This document shows, piece by piece, positions 53,093-62,329 of a stretch of 64,000 nt of DNA (the first letter of the stretch is position 1; every line of letters begins with the position of its first letter). This stretch comes from a bacterium BMS3Abin14 (lineage in GTDB: Bacteria > BMS3Abin14). The notes beneath the pieces were generated by a model. The model had not been told where the DNA came from. It saw nothing but the letters and a program-made list of their open reading frames with translations, and made no database searches. The position numbers and the translations under genes are program-made. The stretch lies in the NCBI GenBank assembly GCA_002897695.1, contig BDTG01000033.1, positions 60,304-124,303 of the forward strand, in the 5' to 3' direction.

Positions 53093-53680
53093 CTAGAGGA
53101 CCTTCTTGAAAGCAGCCTCGATCTCCTCCTTGGGAGTCCGACCGACCCTGGAGAACTGGACCGTTCCCGTTTTATCAAGAAGGTAGAGGGTCGGTGTACC
53201 CGCTACACCGTAGGGATCCGATACCTTGAAAGATTCGTCCGGATTCAACTCATCGATAATAACGTCGAAGGAATAGTGCTCCTGTTTGATGAAAGCGTCG
53301 ATGGCGTCCTTCATCGGGAAACCATCTATGGCCACGCCCACAAACTCGATCCCTTTGTCCTTGTACTCCTGAGTCAGCTCCTGGATGACAGGAAGTTCGG
53401 CCTTGCAAGGTTCGCAGAAGATGGACCAGAAGAAGATAAGAACGCCCTTATGCCTGGCCAGAACTTCCTTCATATGAAACTGGTTGCCGGACAGGTCTTT
53501 AATTGAAAAATCAGGCGCTGCGTCACCGACCTTGAGCATCTCGATGCCGCTGATCATGGGAATCGGGGTCATCTCCTTCTCACCGTCCTGAGCATACACG
53601 GATGCTGCCAGAAGCATTAACGGCGCGAGGAGAGAGAAGAAGACAACACGTGTGGATCGCTTAGCTGCAATATGAAGCAT
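53093..53680 (-). CDS. TlpA-like periplasmic thioredoxin
   Basis: 195 residues with a signal peptide (VVFFSLLAPLMLLAASVYA) and a thioredoxin fold: DAAPDFSIKDLSGNQFHM, active site FWSIFCEPCKAELP, and the cis-proline GVAGTPTLYLLDKTG. Probably keeps apocytochrome cysteines reduced for haem attachment, consistent with the adjacent decahaem gene. Confidence 0.9.
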   Translation of the reverse strand: MLHIAAKRSTRVVFFSLLAPLMLLAASVYAQDGEKEMTPIPMISGIEMLKVGDAAPDFSIKDLSGNQFHMKEVLARHKGVLIFFWSIFCEPCKAELPVIQELTQEYKDKGIEFVGVAIDGFPMKDAIDAFIKQEHYSFDVIIDELNPDESFKVSDPYGVAGTPTLYLLDKTGTVQFSRVGRTPKEEIEAAFKKVL

Positions 53681-53719
53681 TGGAATCCTCTCCTTGTTAG
53701 ACGGTTCTCCTGCAAGTTA

Positions 53720-54742
53720 TCAATCCGGTTCGAGGATAAACCTCATGACCCTGTCTTTCCTGAAATCCGACACGTAAACCCGATCGTCATCGTCAATGGC
53801 GAACCCGCCGTGTTCAAACATGTCCTTTCCATCACTAATCAGGCTGAAGACACTATACTTCAAGCGTTCCAACCTTACCAGCTTCCCCTTCGAACCATCA
53901 AGAATAAAAAGATCATCTCTACTATCGGCCCTGACTTTTACGGGATCCCCGTCCTCCGGCAATACCGGCAGTAATGATATGGTGCTTTTGTAGTCGCCTC
54001 GCCGGTTAAACCGCAACAGGGCCTTCAGCCGGCGGTCCAGGACATTTATAAAGCCGAGACGTTCGCCCGAAAAGGCAATGGAAACGGGATCGTCAAACTC
54101 CCCTTTTCGCCGTCCTATGCCGCCCCATTCATCCACGAAAGTGCCTCCCTTGTGAAACTTGAGGACAGCGCCTCGATTCCTGTCCAGGACATAGATATAT
54201 CCCTGAAAATCCACGGCAAGGTCCACGGGATCATAAAACTCCCCCGTCCTGATCCCCTTCTTACCGAATGAGAGGACAAAATTCCCCTTGAGGTCGAACT
54301 TGCTGACCGAAAAGTTCTCTCTGTCGAGAACATAGACAAACTTGTCGTCAGTGTCTATGCCGATGGCCACGGGGTCGCGGAACTGTCCATTCCCTTCTCC
54401 TCTTTTTCCCCACTTGCGGATAAAATTTCCGTCCTCATCCATCTCCTGGACGCGATAGTTCCCGGAATCCAGGATATAAACATTGTTGTCCTGATCAGTA
54501 CACAGATCGACCGGATCATCGAAATAAAGCTTCCCGACACCGAACCGTCCCACGGTCAGGTCCTGTTTCAGAGGAACAGCGTCGTTCCGGATTACTACCG
54601 CCTTCCGATGGGCGAAGGCCGTGGTTGGCGACAGGATGCAGGGTAAAGGCAGAAAAAACAGGACAAGAGCAAATATACAGCCTACCCGGATGAAACGATT
54701 GTCTTCCCCGACTGCCCGGTGGGAAATTGCGGGAGGCTGCAT
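53720..54742 (-). CDS. NHL-repeat six-bladed beta-propeller protein
   Basis: 340 residues: signal peptide (VGCIFALVLFFLPLPCILSPTTAFA) and NHL repeats (FDDPVDLCTDQDNNVYILDSGNYRVQEMDEDGNFIRKWGKRGEGNGQFRDPVAIGIDTDDKFVYVLD and so on). Secreted NHL propellers are common beside multihaem cytochromes in metal-reducing bacteria and serve as binding platforms. The ATG at 54742 has AGGA upstream; a GTG at 54754 overlapping the previous stop is also plausible. Confidence 0.82.
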   Translation of the reverse strand: MQPPAISHRAVGEDNRFIRVGCIFALVLFFLPLPCILSPTTAFAHRKAVVIRNDAVPLKQDLTVGRFGVGKLYFDDPVDLCTDQDNNVYILDSGNYRVQEMDEDGNFIRKWGKRGEGNGQFRDPVAIGIDTDDKFVYVLDRENFSVSKFDLKGNFVLSFGKKGIRTGEFYDPVDLAVDFQGYIYVLDRNRGAVLKFHKGGTFVDEWGGIGRRKGEFDDPVSIAFSGERLGFINVLDRRLKALLRFNRRGDYKSTISLLPVLPEDGDPVKVRADSRDDLFILDGSKGKLVRLERLKYSVFSLISDGKDMFEHGGFAIDDDDRVYVSDFRKDRVMRFILEPD

Positions 54743-54753
54743 GGAGATCCTCA

Positions 54754-55482
54754 CTATTTTCCCGGCTCTTTTGTCTTCATCTGCTCTTCCAGGCGCCTCT
54801 TTTCCGCCTCTGCGGCGGCTTTGAGCTTGGCGGATTCGTCCGCCTTGATCCGTACGAGTTCTGCCTTGCGTTTACCCTCTATCTCCTTGGTCATGGCTTT
54901 GACAAGAGAATGTACAACCTCACGCCCGATATCCAAGTCCGTAGGGCCCTCGTTCAGACCGAAAACCCGCCCCCACGAAAAGCTGCCCCTGTGGGATCCG
55001 CTGCCCACCCAGATGGGTTTTCCGGTCGTCGTGTCGAGGAGGGTCAGAGTCATGGAAACGTGCATCGCCGCCTCCGACCCCTCGCCCAGCCCCCATGCGT
55101 TAATGTCCCCGAAAAGGATGGCCTGCGCCTTCATTTCCGATCCCAGCTTACTCACTGTCTCTGCGTCCAGGGCATCGATCTTTCTGATTTTAAGGGCTTT
55201 CAGCACACTCGCGACATAACGAGGCTCCTCGACCTCCTCAAAGGCGTTGGAGATGTTGAGCTCCGTCAGAAGGAGATCCACCACCTGATTCTCGGCGCCC
55301 TTCTCACCGGCGACATTTTCGAGGGGCAGGATCGCCACTTTCTTAAGGTTCAGATACTGTCTCTTGCTCTCTGAGGGCTTAATGGACGTCCGGATGCTTG
55401 GCACACTGGAGCATCCGAAAACGGCCAACGCCATAATCATGGTGGAGGCAAGGCAAAATTTTCGGGCGATCCCTCTGGTCAT
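54754..55482 (-). CDS. CsgG/GNA1162-like lipoprotein
   Basis: 242 residues: lipoprotein signal (LAVFGCSS), a central fold like that of CsgG/GNA1162/TolB-N proteins (KKVAILPLENVAGEKGAENQVVDLLLTELNIS, LGSEMKAQAILFGDINAWG, TLTLLDTTTGKPIW) and a charged coiled-coil tail rich in KAxAEAEKRRLEEQ. Periplasmic accessory of an outer-membrane assembly; pairs with the beta-barrel gene upstream. Confidence 0.72.
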   Translation of the reverse strand: MTRGIARKFCLASTMIMALAVFGCSSVPSIRTSIKPSESKRQYLNLKKVAILPLENVAGEKGAENQVVDLLLTELNISNAFEEVEEPRYVASVLKALKIRKIDALDAETVSKLGSEMKAQAILFGDINAWGLGEGSEAAMHVSMTLTLLDTTTGKPIWVGSGSHRGSFSWGRVFGLNEGPTDLDIGREVVHSLVKAMTKEIEGKRKAELVRIKADESAKLKAAAEAEKRRLEEQMKTKEPGK

Positions 55483-55537
55483 TTTATCCTCCTTGATCGT
55501 TTGTCATGACATTTCTGTGGTCTATTCATAATAGGGT

Positions 55538-55563
55538 CCGCAAAGGTCCATTTGCGGCTTTTT
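55538..55563. repeat. CCGCAAA-N6-TTTGCGG hairpin with T-run
   Basis: A 7-bp stem followed on the plus strand by CTTTTTG, in the gap between the beta-barrel and lipoprotein genes. It is terminator-like only on the plus strand, where no gene ends, and it resembles the AAAAAGTCC elements at 6329 and 10205, so it is more likely a dispersed repeat. Confidence 0.5.
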
Positions 55564-55593
55564 GCGAAGTCATCATACATTACCAATTTATAA

Positions 55594-57414
55594 TTAAAAT
55601 TCCATGGAAAATTCCGCGGCATACGTCCTCGTGACATCCTTCGGCGCTGAGAAGGTCCTGTCATTCTTGGCGGAGAGGCTGAAGGTCATATTGTAAAGCG
55701 CCCAGTCGAGAGACGCCTCAAAAGTATCCTCATTGTCGCTATCGCTGGAGCTCATGTACTTATACTCAACGTCCCAATCAAAATTCCCGGCCAGGATTGC
55801 GGTAATATGGATGTCAAAATCCCCGTCGAAAGTCGGTTCGTCGGCCGGGTCGGTGCTGCCTATGGTCTGCTTATATGAACCGGTGTGGTCCAGAAAGACC
55901 GTCCATCCCGAGTATTTCATGTCCCAGGAAACCTCGTAGTCCAGCGTGAACGTCTCATCGTCCCTGGCTCCATCGGAGTTTGCCAAAGTATAATCGGGTT
56001 CCACGGTGAGGCTGAACGGCTCAGGGAGGATAAACTCGTAGGTAAACTTCAGATCCAGCTTCTCAGTGGATGTGGTTTCACCGGTCGCGAAGTCCGTCTC
56101 CGTGGATAGATCCAGAGAAGGTTCGAATACCAGGTTGGGGACATTCAAGGCTTCCCCTTCGTATGTCATTTCCAGTTTGAAATCGCTGGAATCGCCGGTT
56201 TTGGCCCCTTTCTCGTAATCAGAGCTCTGGCTGTAGGAAAGATCGAGCGTAAGGTTTTCCATGGGAACGACGGTCGCGCTGAGGTCAAACTCGTTCTTGC
56301 CGGTATCCGTGTCAAGGCTGCTGTCGGTGAATTTATCATTTGTCCAACTGAAATTCTGTTTGATGGAGTAATCAATGTATTTGGAAGGGGTCCCGGTAAA
56401 TTCCATGGTAAATGAGGAGTCCCACTTCTTTGAATCGTTCTGGGGAACAGGGCTTTGAAGCCTGTCCCTCTTAAGGTCCAGGGTCTCGGCCAGGGAACCC
56501 ACCGAAAGAAATTTCTGGGTCACCTCCAGGGAAAAATCGACGTTTCCTTCAAGGGTTTTCTCCATGAAATCCTTGTTGCAGGTCAGTTCCAGACTCGAAT
56601 TTACCTTTGGAAATGTATCGAGGGTGAACAGTAGTTTGTTCTCCAGGGTCCTTGACGGCTTTCTTGAGATTACAGCTCCCGAATTGTCCAGGGTATCGTT
56701 CTGTTCACCAGTCCAGGAACTGTCGAAATTCAGCTTTAGCGACTCCGTCAGCAGCTGATTCAATGAAAGGTTGAAGTCCCACTTCCGCTCCTCTGTATCA
56801 CTATTGTTTTTCAGGCGATCATCAAGAGATCCCTGCTGCCAGGAGGCGTCAAGGTCCAGCATTCTACCAAAACTGTAACTGGTCGTCACATCCAGTTTTT
56901 TCTCCAAAGTATCCTCCAGGTTCACCTGGTCATTGGTCAGTACCTCGTAGGTCATTTCGAGGGGCGGGAGAAAAATTGGAGTGAGTGAAAACTGCGTGCT
57001 GAGATTAATGGCATCCTTACGTTCGACGTTGAACTCGTTTGTGAGATTGATGGTGTCCTCTGCGGTAAAATCAAAGGTGGCCTGGGGATTGACAAGGCTA
57101 AGATCCAGATGGGGCACAACATTCTTCGTGTCCACAGCGTCCGAGTTGTGGACATCTTCCATCATCAGTTCAAAGGTCGTCGACATATCCAGGCGGTCCG
57201 AAAAGGTTATCCCCCAGTCAAGTGAATAGTCCTGTTTGAAAGTCTCTGTAACAATCCAGCCGAGCGGGTCGTAATTTTGTTCACGCTCGTAGCTATTATC
57301 GATGGAAAAATTGGGCGTGTCAGCCATCAGGCGACCGCCGCTTAAGGTAAACAGGAATTGAAAGCAGGCAAAAATACAAAGAAACACCCACCCATTCGGT
57401 GATATTTTCCTCAA
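55594..57414 (-). CDS. Outer-membrane beta-barrel protein
   Basis: 606 residues, signal peptide (VFLCIFACFQFLFTLSGGRLMA), then alternating amphipathic strands throughout (for example LDLSLVNPQATFDFTAEDTINLTNEFNV, KWDFNLSLNQLLTESLKLNFDSSW) and a C-terminal strand ending in Phe (AEFSMEF), the signal for BAM assembly. No known porin signature. Next to a decahaem cytochrome, NHL protein and lipoprotein it is a candidate barrel of a porin-cytochrome conduit. The start is a TTG with AAGGGAG upstream; no ATG precedes the signal peptide. Confidence 0.82.
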   Translation of the reverse strand: MRKISPNGWVFLCIFACFQFLFTLSGGRLMADTPNFSIDNSYEREQNYDPLGWIVTETFKQDYSLDWGITFSDRLDMSTTFELMMEDVHNSDAVDTKNVVPHLDLSLVNPQATFDFTAEDTINLTNEFNVERKDAINLSTQFSLTPIFLPPLEMTYEVLTNDQVNLEDTLEKKLDVTTSYSFGRMLDLDASWQQGSLDDRLKNNSDTEERKWDFNLSLNQLLTESLKLNFDSSWTGEQNDTLDNSGAVISRKPSRTLENKLLFTLDTFPKVNSSLELTCNKDFMEKTLEGNVDFSLEVTQKFLSVGSLAETLDLKRDRLQSPVPQNDSKKWDSSFTMEFTGTPSKYIDYSIKQNFSWTNDKFTDSSLDTDTGKNEFDLSATVVPMENLTLDLSYSQSSDYEKGAKTGDSSDFKLEMTYEGEALNVPNLVFEPSLDLSTETDFATGETTSTEKLDLKFTYEFILPEPFSLTVEPDYTLANSDGARDDETFTLDYEVSWDMKYSGWTVFLDHTGSYKQTIGSTDPADEPTFDGDFDIHITAILAGNFDWDVEYKYMSSSDSDNEDTFEASLDWALYNMTFSLSAKNDRTFSAPKDVTRTYAAEFSMEF

Positions 57415-57502
57415 CCGTTGAGGCTCCCTTCAACGACAGAACACCACGAAGCCGGAGTTCTCCAGAAAACAGACAGAGCCCCCCACCGTATCGCCGGTTA
57501 TG

Positions 57503-57518
57503 TGCAAACCCCATTCCG
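57503..57518 (-). promoter_or_regulatory. Candidate sigma-54 promoter of the beta-barrel/cytochrome operon
   Basis: The minus strand reads CGGAATGGGGTTTGCA: a perfect TTTGCA -12 element with GG at the correct distance but a weak -24 box. The start would be near 57492, 78 nt before the gene. Confidence 0.4.
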
Positions 57519-57628
57519 TATTTGCTGAAAACGAAAATCGACACAACTTACCATATCTTGGGTGTATTTTCCAGACGGATACTATCTGTAAGTCGTTTCG
57601 GCGAGGGAACATGTATCAAATGACCCCC

Positions 57629-57670
57629 TTGGCACAGAACACTGGGTTATTTAACCCAGTGCTTTGTGCT
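57629..57670. repeat. Large inverted repeat ACTGGGTTA-TT-TAACCCAGT
   Basis: Perfect 9-bp arms at 57641-57660, extendable with mismatches to GGCACAGAAC...GCTTTGTGCT. It lies about 150 nt upstream of the candidate sigma-54 start, so it could be an enhancer site; its word content also fits an extragenic repeat. Confidence 0.4.
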
Positions 57671-57704
57671 GTAAGAGTGTGGAGGTGTGTAGGAGATTCC
57701 ATTA

Positions 57705-57815
57705 CTCTTCCTCTCCCCCCTGGGGAGAGGATTGAGGTGAGGGGGAAGGGTGTATCGAGATGTCGAGGTATCCGCCGTTGCTCAAGGAGCTATGACGGAA
57801 GCTTCTGAGAAGGCG
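57705..57815. repeat. Extragenic palindromes in the divergent gap
   Basis: Second copy of the CTCTCCCC...GGGGAGAGG / GAGGTGAGGGGG element (57708-57745, inverse to 10225) followed by TCCGCCGTTGCTCAAGGAGC (57770-57790), related to elements at 44217 and 63370. No gene is seen in 57415-57921. Confidence 0.55.
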
Positions 57816-57921
57816 GGTGGTAAAAATTCATTGTTTTTGGCATGATTCAACAGGTGGGTCGTACTGACTTGAAGTCCTGTTCAGGATAGTTTAAACGCCA
57901 TGCACGCGGGGACTGGATATA

Positions 57922-59865
57922 TTGAAGAACATCGGAAAAACCCTGTCTGCGCTGGCCATCGGGATTTCCCTCATCATCGTGATCGAGGGGCTGCTTGCGG
58001 TTGCCGGGGTTACACCACTCAGGGACAAAGACCCCTTCGTCGGGTTTAAGGGCAGCAGCCCCGTATTCATCCCGAAACCGGACCACCTCGGAACCTGTTA
58101 CCTGAACCCTGCAAAGGAAACCTACTTCAACAAGCAGGAATTCAGGTATCCGAAACCCCAGAGAACCTTCAGGATAATGTCTTTCGGCGGTTCCACCACC
58201 TATGGACGGCCGTACATCAACAACACATCCTTCCCCCACTGGATAAGCGGAATTCTTAACAACGCCCAAACCTCCATCAATTTTGAGAATATCAACATGG
58301 GCGGTATCTCTTACGCCAGCTATCGGGTGAGAATACTGGTCAGGGGGATGGCCGCATATTCCCCCGATCTGTATGTCCTCTACAGCGGTCACAACGAGTT
58401 TCTGGAATCCAGGACCTTTCAGAAAATCAGGAACGAACCGGAGACGTTGCGGAAACTACGGTCCTTTCTTCACCGGTCAAGGATATACACCGTGATCAGC
58501 GGCGCCGTTTCATCCCTCAGAAAAGGCCGGAAAACGATTCTTCCCGGCAGCGTCAACGCCAGGCTTGAGGAGATCGGTGGGTACGAACTTTATCACAGGG
58601 ACCCGGAGTTCCGAAAAGGCGTCATCGCCCAGTACCGCGATAGCATCGAGGGTATCATACGGTTCTGCCGGAAGAAGAACATACCCCTTATCCTGTGTAC
58701 TTTGCCTTCTAACCTGACAGGGGTATCGCCCTTCAAGTCGGAACACAGGCCCGGCCTGTCCGCCGCAGATCTCGGAGAGTGGAACAGGCTCATAGATTCA
58801 GCGGAGGGTGAACTGGGCCGGCACGATTTCGCCGGAGCCCTGAACCGAATCCGTTCCGCGGAAAAGATTGACGGTTCCTTCGCCTACCTGCAATTCATTA
58901 AGGGCCGAATCCTCATGGAACTCGGCCGGTACGAGGAGGCCGGTAAAGCCTTCCTCATGGCAAAGGAGGAGGACATCGTACCGCTGAGAGCGCTGGAGAC
59001 ATTCAACAATGCCATCCGGACTTTTGCCGAAAGGTACCAGGTTCCCCTGGCGGACGTTGAAGCGGCTTTCCGGAATGTGGCCCCCAACGGACTTCCGGGG
59101 AATGAACTTTTTGTCGACCACGTCCACCCCACAATCAAGGGGCAGCAGCTGATTGCCTGGACTGTCCTCAATACCGCCGAAGAGAACCGCATCCTGCCCT
59201 TTGATCCCCTGCGGGACGAACTCTCAAGGGAAAAGGCAATGGCTTTCCTGAAGGAGGAGAACGACAGGGTCACGCCCCGCTACCGGGCCATGGGATACTG
59301 GGGCGTAGGAAGGGTTTTCCACTGGGCCGGAAAATATCCTGAGGCACGAACGGCCCTGCTGAAGGCGTGGGACACGGTCAGGGATGTGGCAGAAATCCCC
59401 CTTCTTTTAGGAGACATCGAGATCATCAGGAGGAATCCCCGGCAGGCCATGGATTATTTTCAGAAGGCACAGGAGATCGGGGGAGAGGAGGTCCGAACCG
59501 CCTACGGGATGGCCACAGCCGCTATTCAGCTCTCCGAGGGGGAAAGGGCGCTGGGAATACTCAATGGGATCCCGCCCGCCGAAAGATCGCCGATCAGGCA
59601 CCTCGGGCTCTCGGGGGAGGCTCTTCTCCTGGCCGGGAGAACGGGCGAAGCAGTGAAGAACCTGGAGGCGGCGATTCAAAAGGCCCCCGAGGTTCGAAGA
59701 TTCCTTTTCTCCCTGGCCAGGGCCTACGTCGTCAAGGGAGACGAATCCTACGCCAGAAAAACTTTCAACAAGTATGCCGAACTGTCAGGCTTGGCTGAGG
59801 GTGACTATGGGGATTTCCGCCGGACTACTCTGGATAAGTTCCACGTGCAGGGGAGAAACAGATGA
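57922..59865 (+). CDS. Membrane-anchored SGNH hydrolase-like protein with TPR repeats
   Basis: 647 residues: N-terminal helix (ALAIGISLIIVIEGLLAVAG), a GDSL/SGNH esterase-like domain with FGGSTTYG (nucleophile Ser91), GHNEF and the late DHVHP (catalytic Asp-His), interrupted and followed by TPR helices (GRILMELGRYEEAGKAFLMAKEED; ALGILNGIPPAERSPIRHLG). Such proteins accompany NodU-type carbamoyltransferases in cell-surface polysaccharide loci and may add or remove acyl groups. The start is a TTG with a weak ribosome site. One of only two plus-strand genes here. Confidence 0.78.
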   Translation: MKNIGKTLSALAIGISLIIVIEGLLAVAGVTPLRDKDPFVGFKGSSPVFIPKPDHLGTCYLNPAKETYFNKQEFRYPKPQRTFRIMSFGGSTTYGRPYINNTSFPHWISGILNNAQTSINFENINMGGISYASYRVRILVRGMAAYSPDLYVLYSGHNEFLESRTFQKIRNEPETLRKLRSFLHRSRIYTVISGAVSSLRKGRKTILPGSVNARLEEIGGYELYHRDPEFRKGVIAQYRDSIEGIIRFCRKKNIPLILCTLPSNLTGVSPFKSEHRPGLSAADLGEWNRLIDSAEGELGRHDFAGALNRIRSAEKIDGSFAYLQFIKGRILMELGRYEEAGKAFLMAKEEDIVPLRALETFNNAIRTFAERYQVPLADVEAAFRNVAPNGLPGNELFVDHVHPTIKGQQLIAWTVLNTAEENRILPFDPLRDELSREKAMAFLKEENDRVTPRYRAMGYWGVGRVFHWAGKYPEARTALLKAWDTVRDVAEIPLLLGDIEIIRRNPRQAMDYFQKAQEIGGEEVRTAYGMATAAIQLSEGERALGILNGIPPAERSPIRHLGLSGEALLLAGRTGEAVKNLEAAIQKAPEVRRFLFSLARAYVVKGDESYARKTFNKYAELSGLAEGDYGDFRRTTLDKFHVQGRNR

Positions 59866-60020
59866 GCAAAGTAACGATTGCCGCCGAGATATGGTCGTTC
59901 TTGAAGGAGAGAAAGAAACTGATTTTCCTGCCCCTGATTGTGCTGCTGATACTTCTGGCGGTCTTCGCTATCGTGGCGGAGGTACCCGTCCTGACGCCCT
60001 TCATCTACGCGCTGTTCTAG
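59862..60020 (+). CDS. DUF5989 small membrane protein
   Basis: 52 residues: IAAEIWSFLKERKKLIFLPLIVLLILLAVFAIVAE, one membrane helix, ending FIYALF. This is the small protein regularly encoded beside SxtJ and NodU-type carbamoyltransferases; function unknown. ATGA overlap with the SGNH gene and a GGGGAG ribosome site. The gene ends only 17 nt from the convergent carbamoyltransferase gene. Confidence 0.82.
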   Translation: MSKVTIAAEIWSFLKERKKLIFLPLIVLLILLAVFAIVAEVPVLTPFIYALF

Positions 60021-60037
60021 AAAGAAATCCGCTAACG

Positions 60038-62281
60038 TCAATACTGCCGTTCACAGGACTCCCTTTTCACGGGAGAGCACGGCTCCCAGTAGGTCCCCGG
60101 GGCCCGGTCAGGCCCCTTTTCCAGAAACCGTCTGCCCGTCAGCCTGGCCCCAAGCGCGGTGGGCCACAGAACCCCATAATAACCCAATGCCAGGCAAAGC
60201 GTGAAAACCCGGCGACCCACGGCGGATGATATACGGCCCCAGTACCGGTGAACGGGGGCCAGAATCCCCGGGAGGAAGAACCCCGCCCCTGCCAGAAACC
60301 CTCCAATGACGATCAGGGTCCACCAGAAAGGGAGGGAGAACCTCCAGCGGAGCACGAGGGACATCACTACCAGACCCAAACCTGTGGAAATACCGAAGAT
60401 CCGGAGATGCCTTTCCCCGGCCGTCCGGCAGGCTGTTTCGGCAATCTCCCCCGGGTCTTTCAGGTCGCTCTGGTCCTCCTTGTCGAGGAGGAAAGGGCCG
60501 ATGACCATTGCATCCATCCCCGTGACCATGAAGCATCGGAATGCTTCCTCCGGGGTGCAGACCATGGGCTCACCCCGGACGTTGAAGGATGTGTTCAGAA
60601 GGAGGGGACAGCCTGTCTTTTTCTCGAACGCGGATAACAGACCGGCAAACAGCGGGTTGTTTCTTCCCTCTACCGTCTGTACCCGGGCCGAGCCGTCCAC
60701 ATGGGTTACGGCAGGTATGTCGGACCTGACAGCCCGGAGCCTGTCGAGCCCGCTCAGGGACATCTCCTCCTCCGTCAGGCGCTTCAAGTGCTCAACCCCG
60801 ATCGGAAACACTTTGAGCATGTAGGGGCTGTCGGATTTCATGTTAAAATACACGGCCGCCTTTTCCGCGAGGATGGAAGGGGCGAAGGGGCGGAACCCTT
60901 CCCGGAACTTGACATCCCGGTTGATTCGCGCCTGTACTTCCGGGCGCCTTGCATCGGCCAGGATGGACCTGTTTCCCAACGCCCTGGGCCCGAACTCCAT
61001 CCGGCCCTGGAACCAGCCGACCACGCAGCCCTGTTCAATAAGAGCCGTGACCTTGTCCAGCAGTTCCGGCTCCTCCATTCTCTGGAAGGCAGCCCCGAGG
61101 CGATCCAATTCCCGCTCTACATGTTCCCCATCAAAACACGGGCCCAGCAGCGCCCCGGACATGCTGTCTTTGATCCCATCGGTCTCCCGTTCCCTGTCCA
61201 TGTACTGGTGCCACCCATACAAAGCCGCGCCGAGTGCGGATCCGGCGTCTCCCGCGGCCGGCTGAATCCATATTTCATCGAAGACACCCTCACGTTCCAG
61301 TTTACCGTTGGCCACAGAGTTAAGCGCCACGCCACCTGACATCACCAACTTTGCCAGTCCTGTCTCCCGTTTGACGAACCGGGCCATCCGCAGGATCACC
61401 TCCTCGGCAACCTCCTGTACAGATCTGGCGAGGTCCATGTCAATCCGACGGATGGCGGATCCCGGAACCCGCGGTAAAGCCCCGAAGAGAGCATGAAAAC
61501 GGCGGCTGGTCATGGTCAGGCCGGAACAGTAATCGAAATATTCCATGTTGAGCCTGAAGGACCCGTCTTCCCGAAGGTCCATGAGTTCGGTGAGGATAAT
61601 ATCCTTGTATACGGGCTCCCCGTAAGGGGCCAGGCCCATCATCTTGTACTCGCCGGAGTTTATCGCAAACCCGGTGAAAACGGTGAACGCTGAATAGAGC
61701 AGGCCGAGGGAATGGGGAAACCGCAGTTCCCCCACTATTTCTATCCTGTTTCCCTCCCCCGTCCCGTAACTTGCCGTCGCCCATTCACCCACACCGTCCA
61801 TGGTGAGTATTGCTGCGGCCTCAAACGGGGAGGGAAAGAAAGCCGCCGCCGCGTGGGACTGGTGGTGGGAAGGGAAGATGATCCGCCCGGTAAACCCTGT
61901 CTCCTTCCGGATAATGTCCTTGATCCACAGTTTTTGCCGAAGCCAGGCGGGAATCGCCTGCCGAAACTGCCGCAGCCCTCTGGGCGCATAGGCAAAAAAC
62001 GTTTCCAGCAGGCGCTCGAAGTGAATGAACGGCTTTTCATGGAAGGCGATCAGGTCCAGGGATTCGGGAGTCACTCCGCCCTCTTCCATGCAGTAACGGA
62101 TAGCGCTTTCGGGAAAGCGCAGGTCATGTTTCACCCTGGAAAAACGTTCCTCCTGGACCGCGGCCACGACTTTTCCGTCACAGACCAGTGACGCAGCGCT
62201 GTCGTGGTAAAAAGCGGAGATACCAAGGATATTTACCGGATGCCCACTCTCAACAGGATTTTCAGGCCACTTCCCTTTCAT
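60038..62281 (-). CDS. NodU/CmcH-type carbamoyltransferase fused to SxtJ-like membrane domain
   Basis: About 747 residues. Residues 15-600 are the carbamoyltransferase: NILGISAFYHDSAASLV, EERFSRVKHD, HHQSHAAAAFFPSPF, GEYKMMGLAPYGEP, KLVMSGGVALNSVANGK, FGPRALGNRSILADARRP and the C-terminal YrdC-like part with NTSFNVRGEPMVCTPEEA. It uses carbamoyl phosphate to carbamoylate a hydroxyl, typically on a sugar. The last 130 residues hold two or three helices and PVHRYWGRISSAVGR, an SxtJ-like protein normally encoded separately. The ATG at 62281 is chosen; a GTG two codons upstream exists and the ribosome site is weak. Confidence 0.85.
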   Translation of the reverse strand: MKGKWPENPVESGHPVNILGISAFYHDSAASLVCDGKVVAAVQEERFSRVKHDLRFPESAIRYCMEEGGVTPESLDLIAFHEKPFIHFERLLETFFAYAPRGLRQFRQAIPAWLRQKLWIKDIIRKETGFTGRIIFPSHHQSHAAAAFFPSPFEAAAILTMDGVGEWATASYGTGEGNRIEIVGELRFPHSLGLLYSAFTVFTGFAINSGEYKMMGLAPYGEPVYKDIILTELMDLREDGSFRLNMEYFDYCSGLTMTSRRFHALFGALPRVPGSAIRRIDMDLARSVQEVAEEVILRMARFVKRETGLAKLVMSGGVALNSVANGKLEREGVFDEIWIQPAAGDAGSALGAALYGWHQYMDRERETDGIKDSMSGALLGPCFDGEHVERELDRLGAAFQRMEEPELLDKVTALIEQGCVVGWFQGRMEFGPRALGNRSILADARRPEVQARINRDVKFREGFRPFAPSILAEKAAVYFNMKSDSPYMLKVFPIGVEHLKRLTEEEMSLSGLDRLRAVRSDIPAVTHVDGSARVQTVEGRNNPLFAGLLSAFEKKTGCPLLLNTSFNVRGEPMVCTPEEAFRCFMVTGMDAMVIGPFLLDKEDQSDLKDPGEIAETACRTAGERHLRIFGISTGLGLVVMSLVLRWRFSLPFWWTLIVIGGFLAGAGFFLPGILAPVHRYWGRISSAVGRRVFTLCLALGYYGVLWPTALGARLTGRRFLEKGPDRAPGTYWEPCSPVKRESCERQY

Positions 62282-62329
62282 GGTCACAATCTAACAGAAA
62301 ATAGGGGGCAAGAGGAAGGATCGCGTAGG

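Noticed and set aside
55479..55664. Small open frame containing FAKSRKWTFADP
   Set aside because: It spans the CCGCAAA/TTTGCGG dispersed hairpin and overlaps the end of the beta-barrel gene; similar words occur in other gaps.
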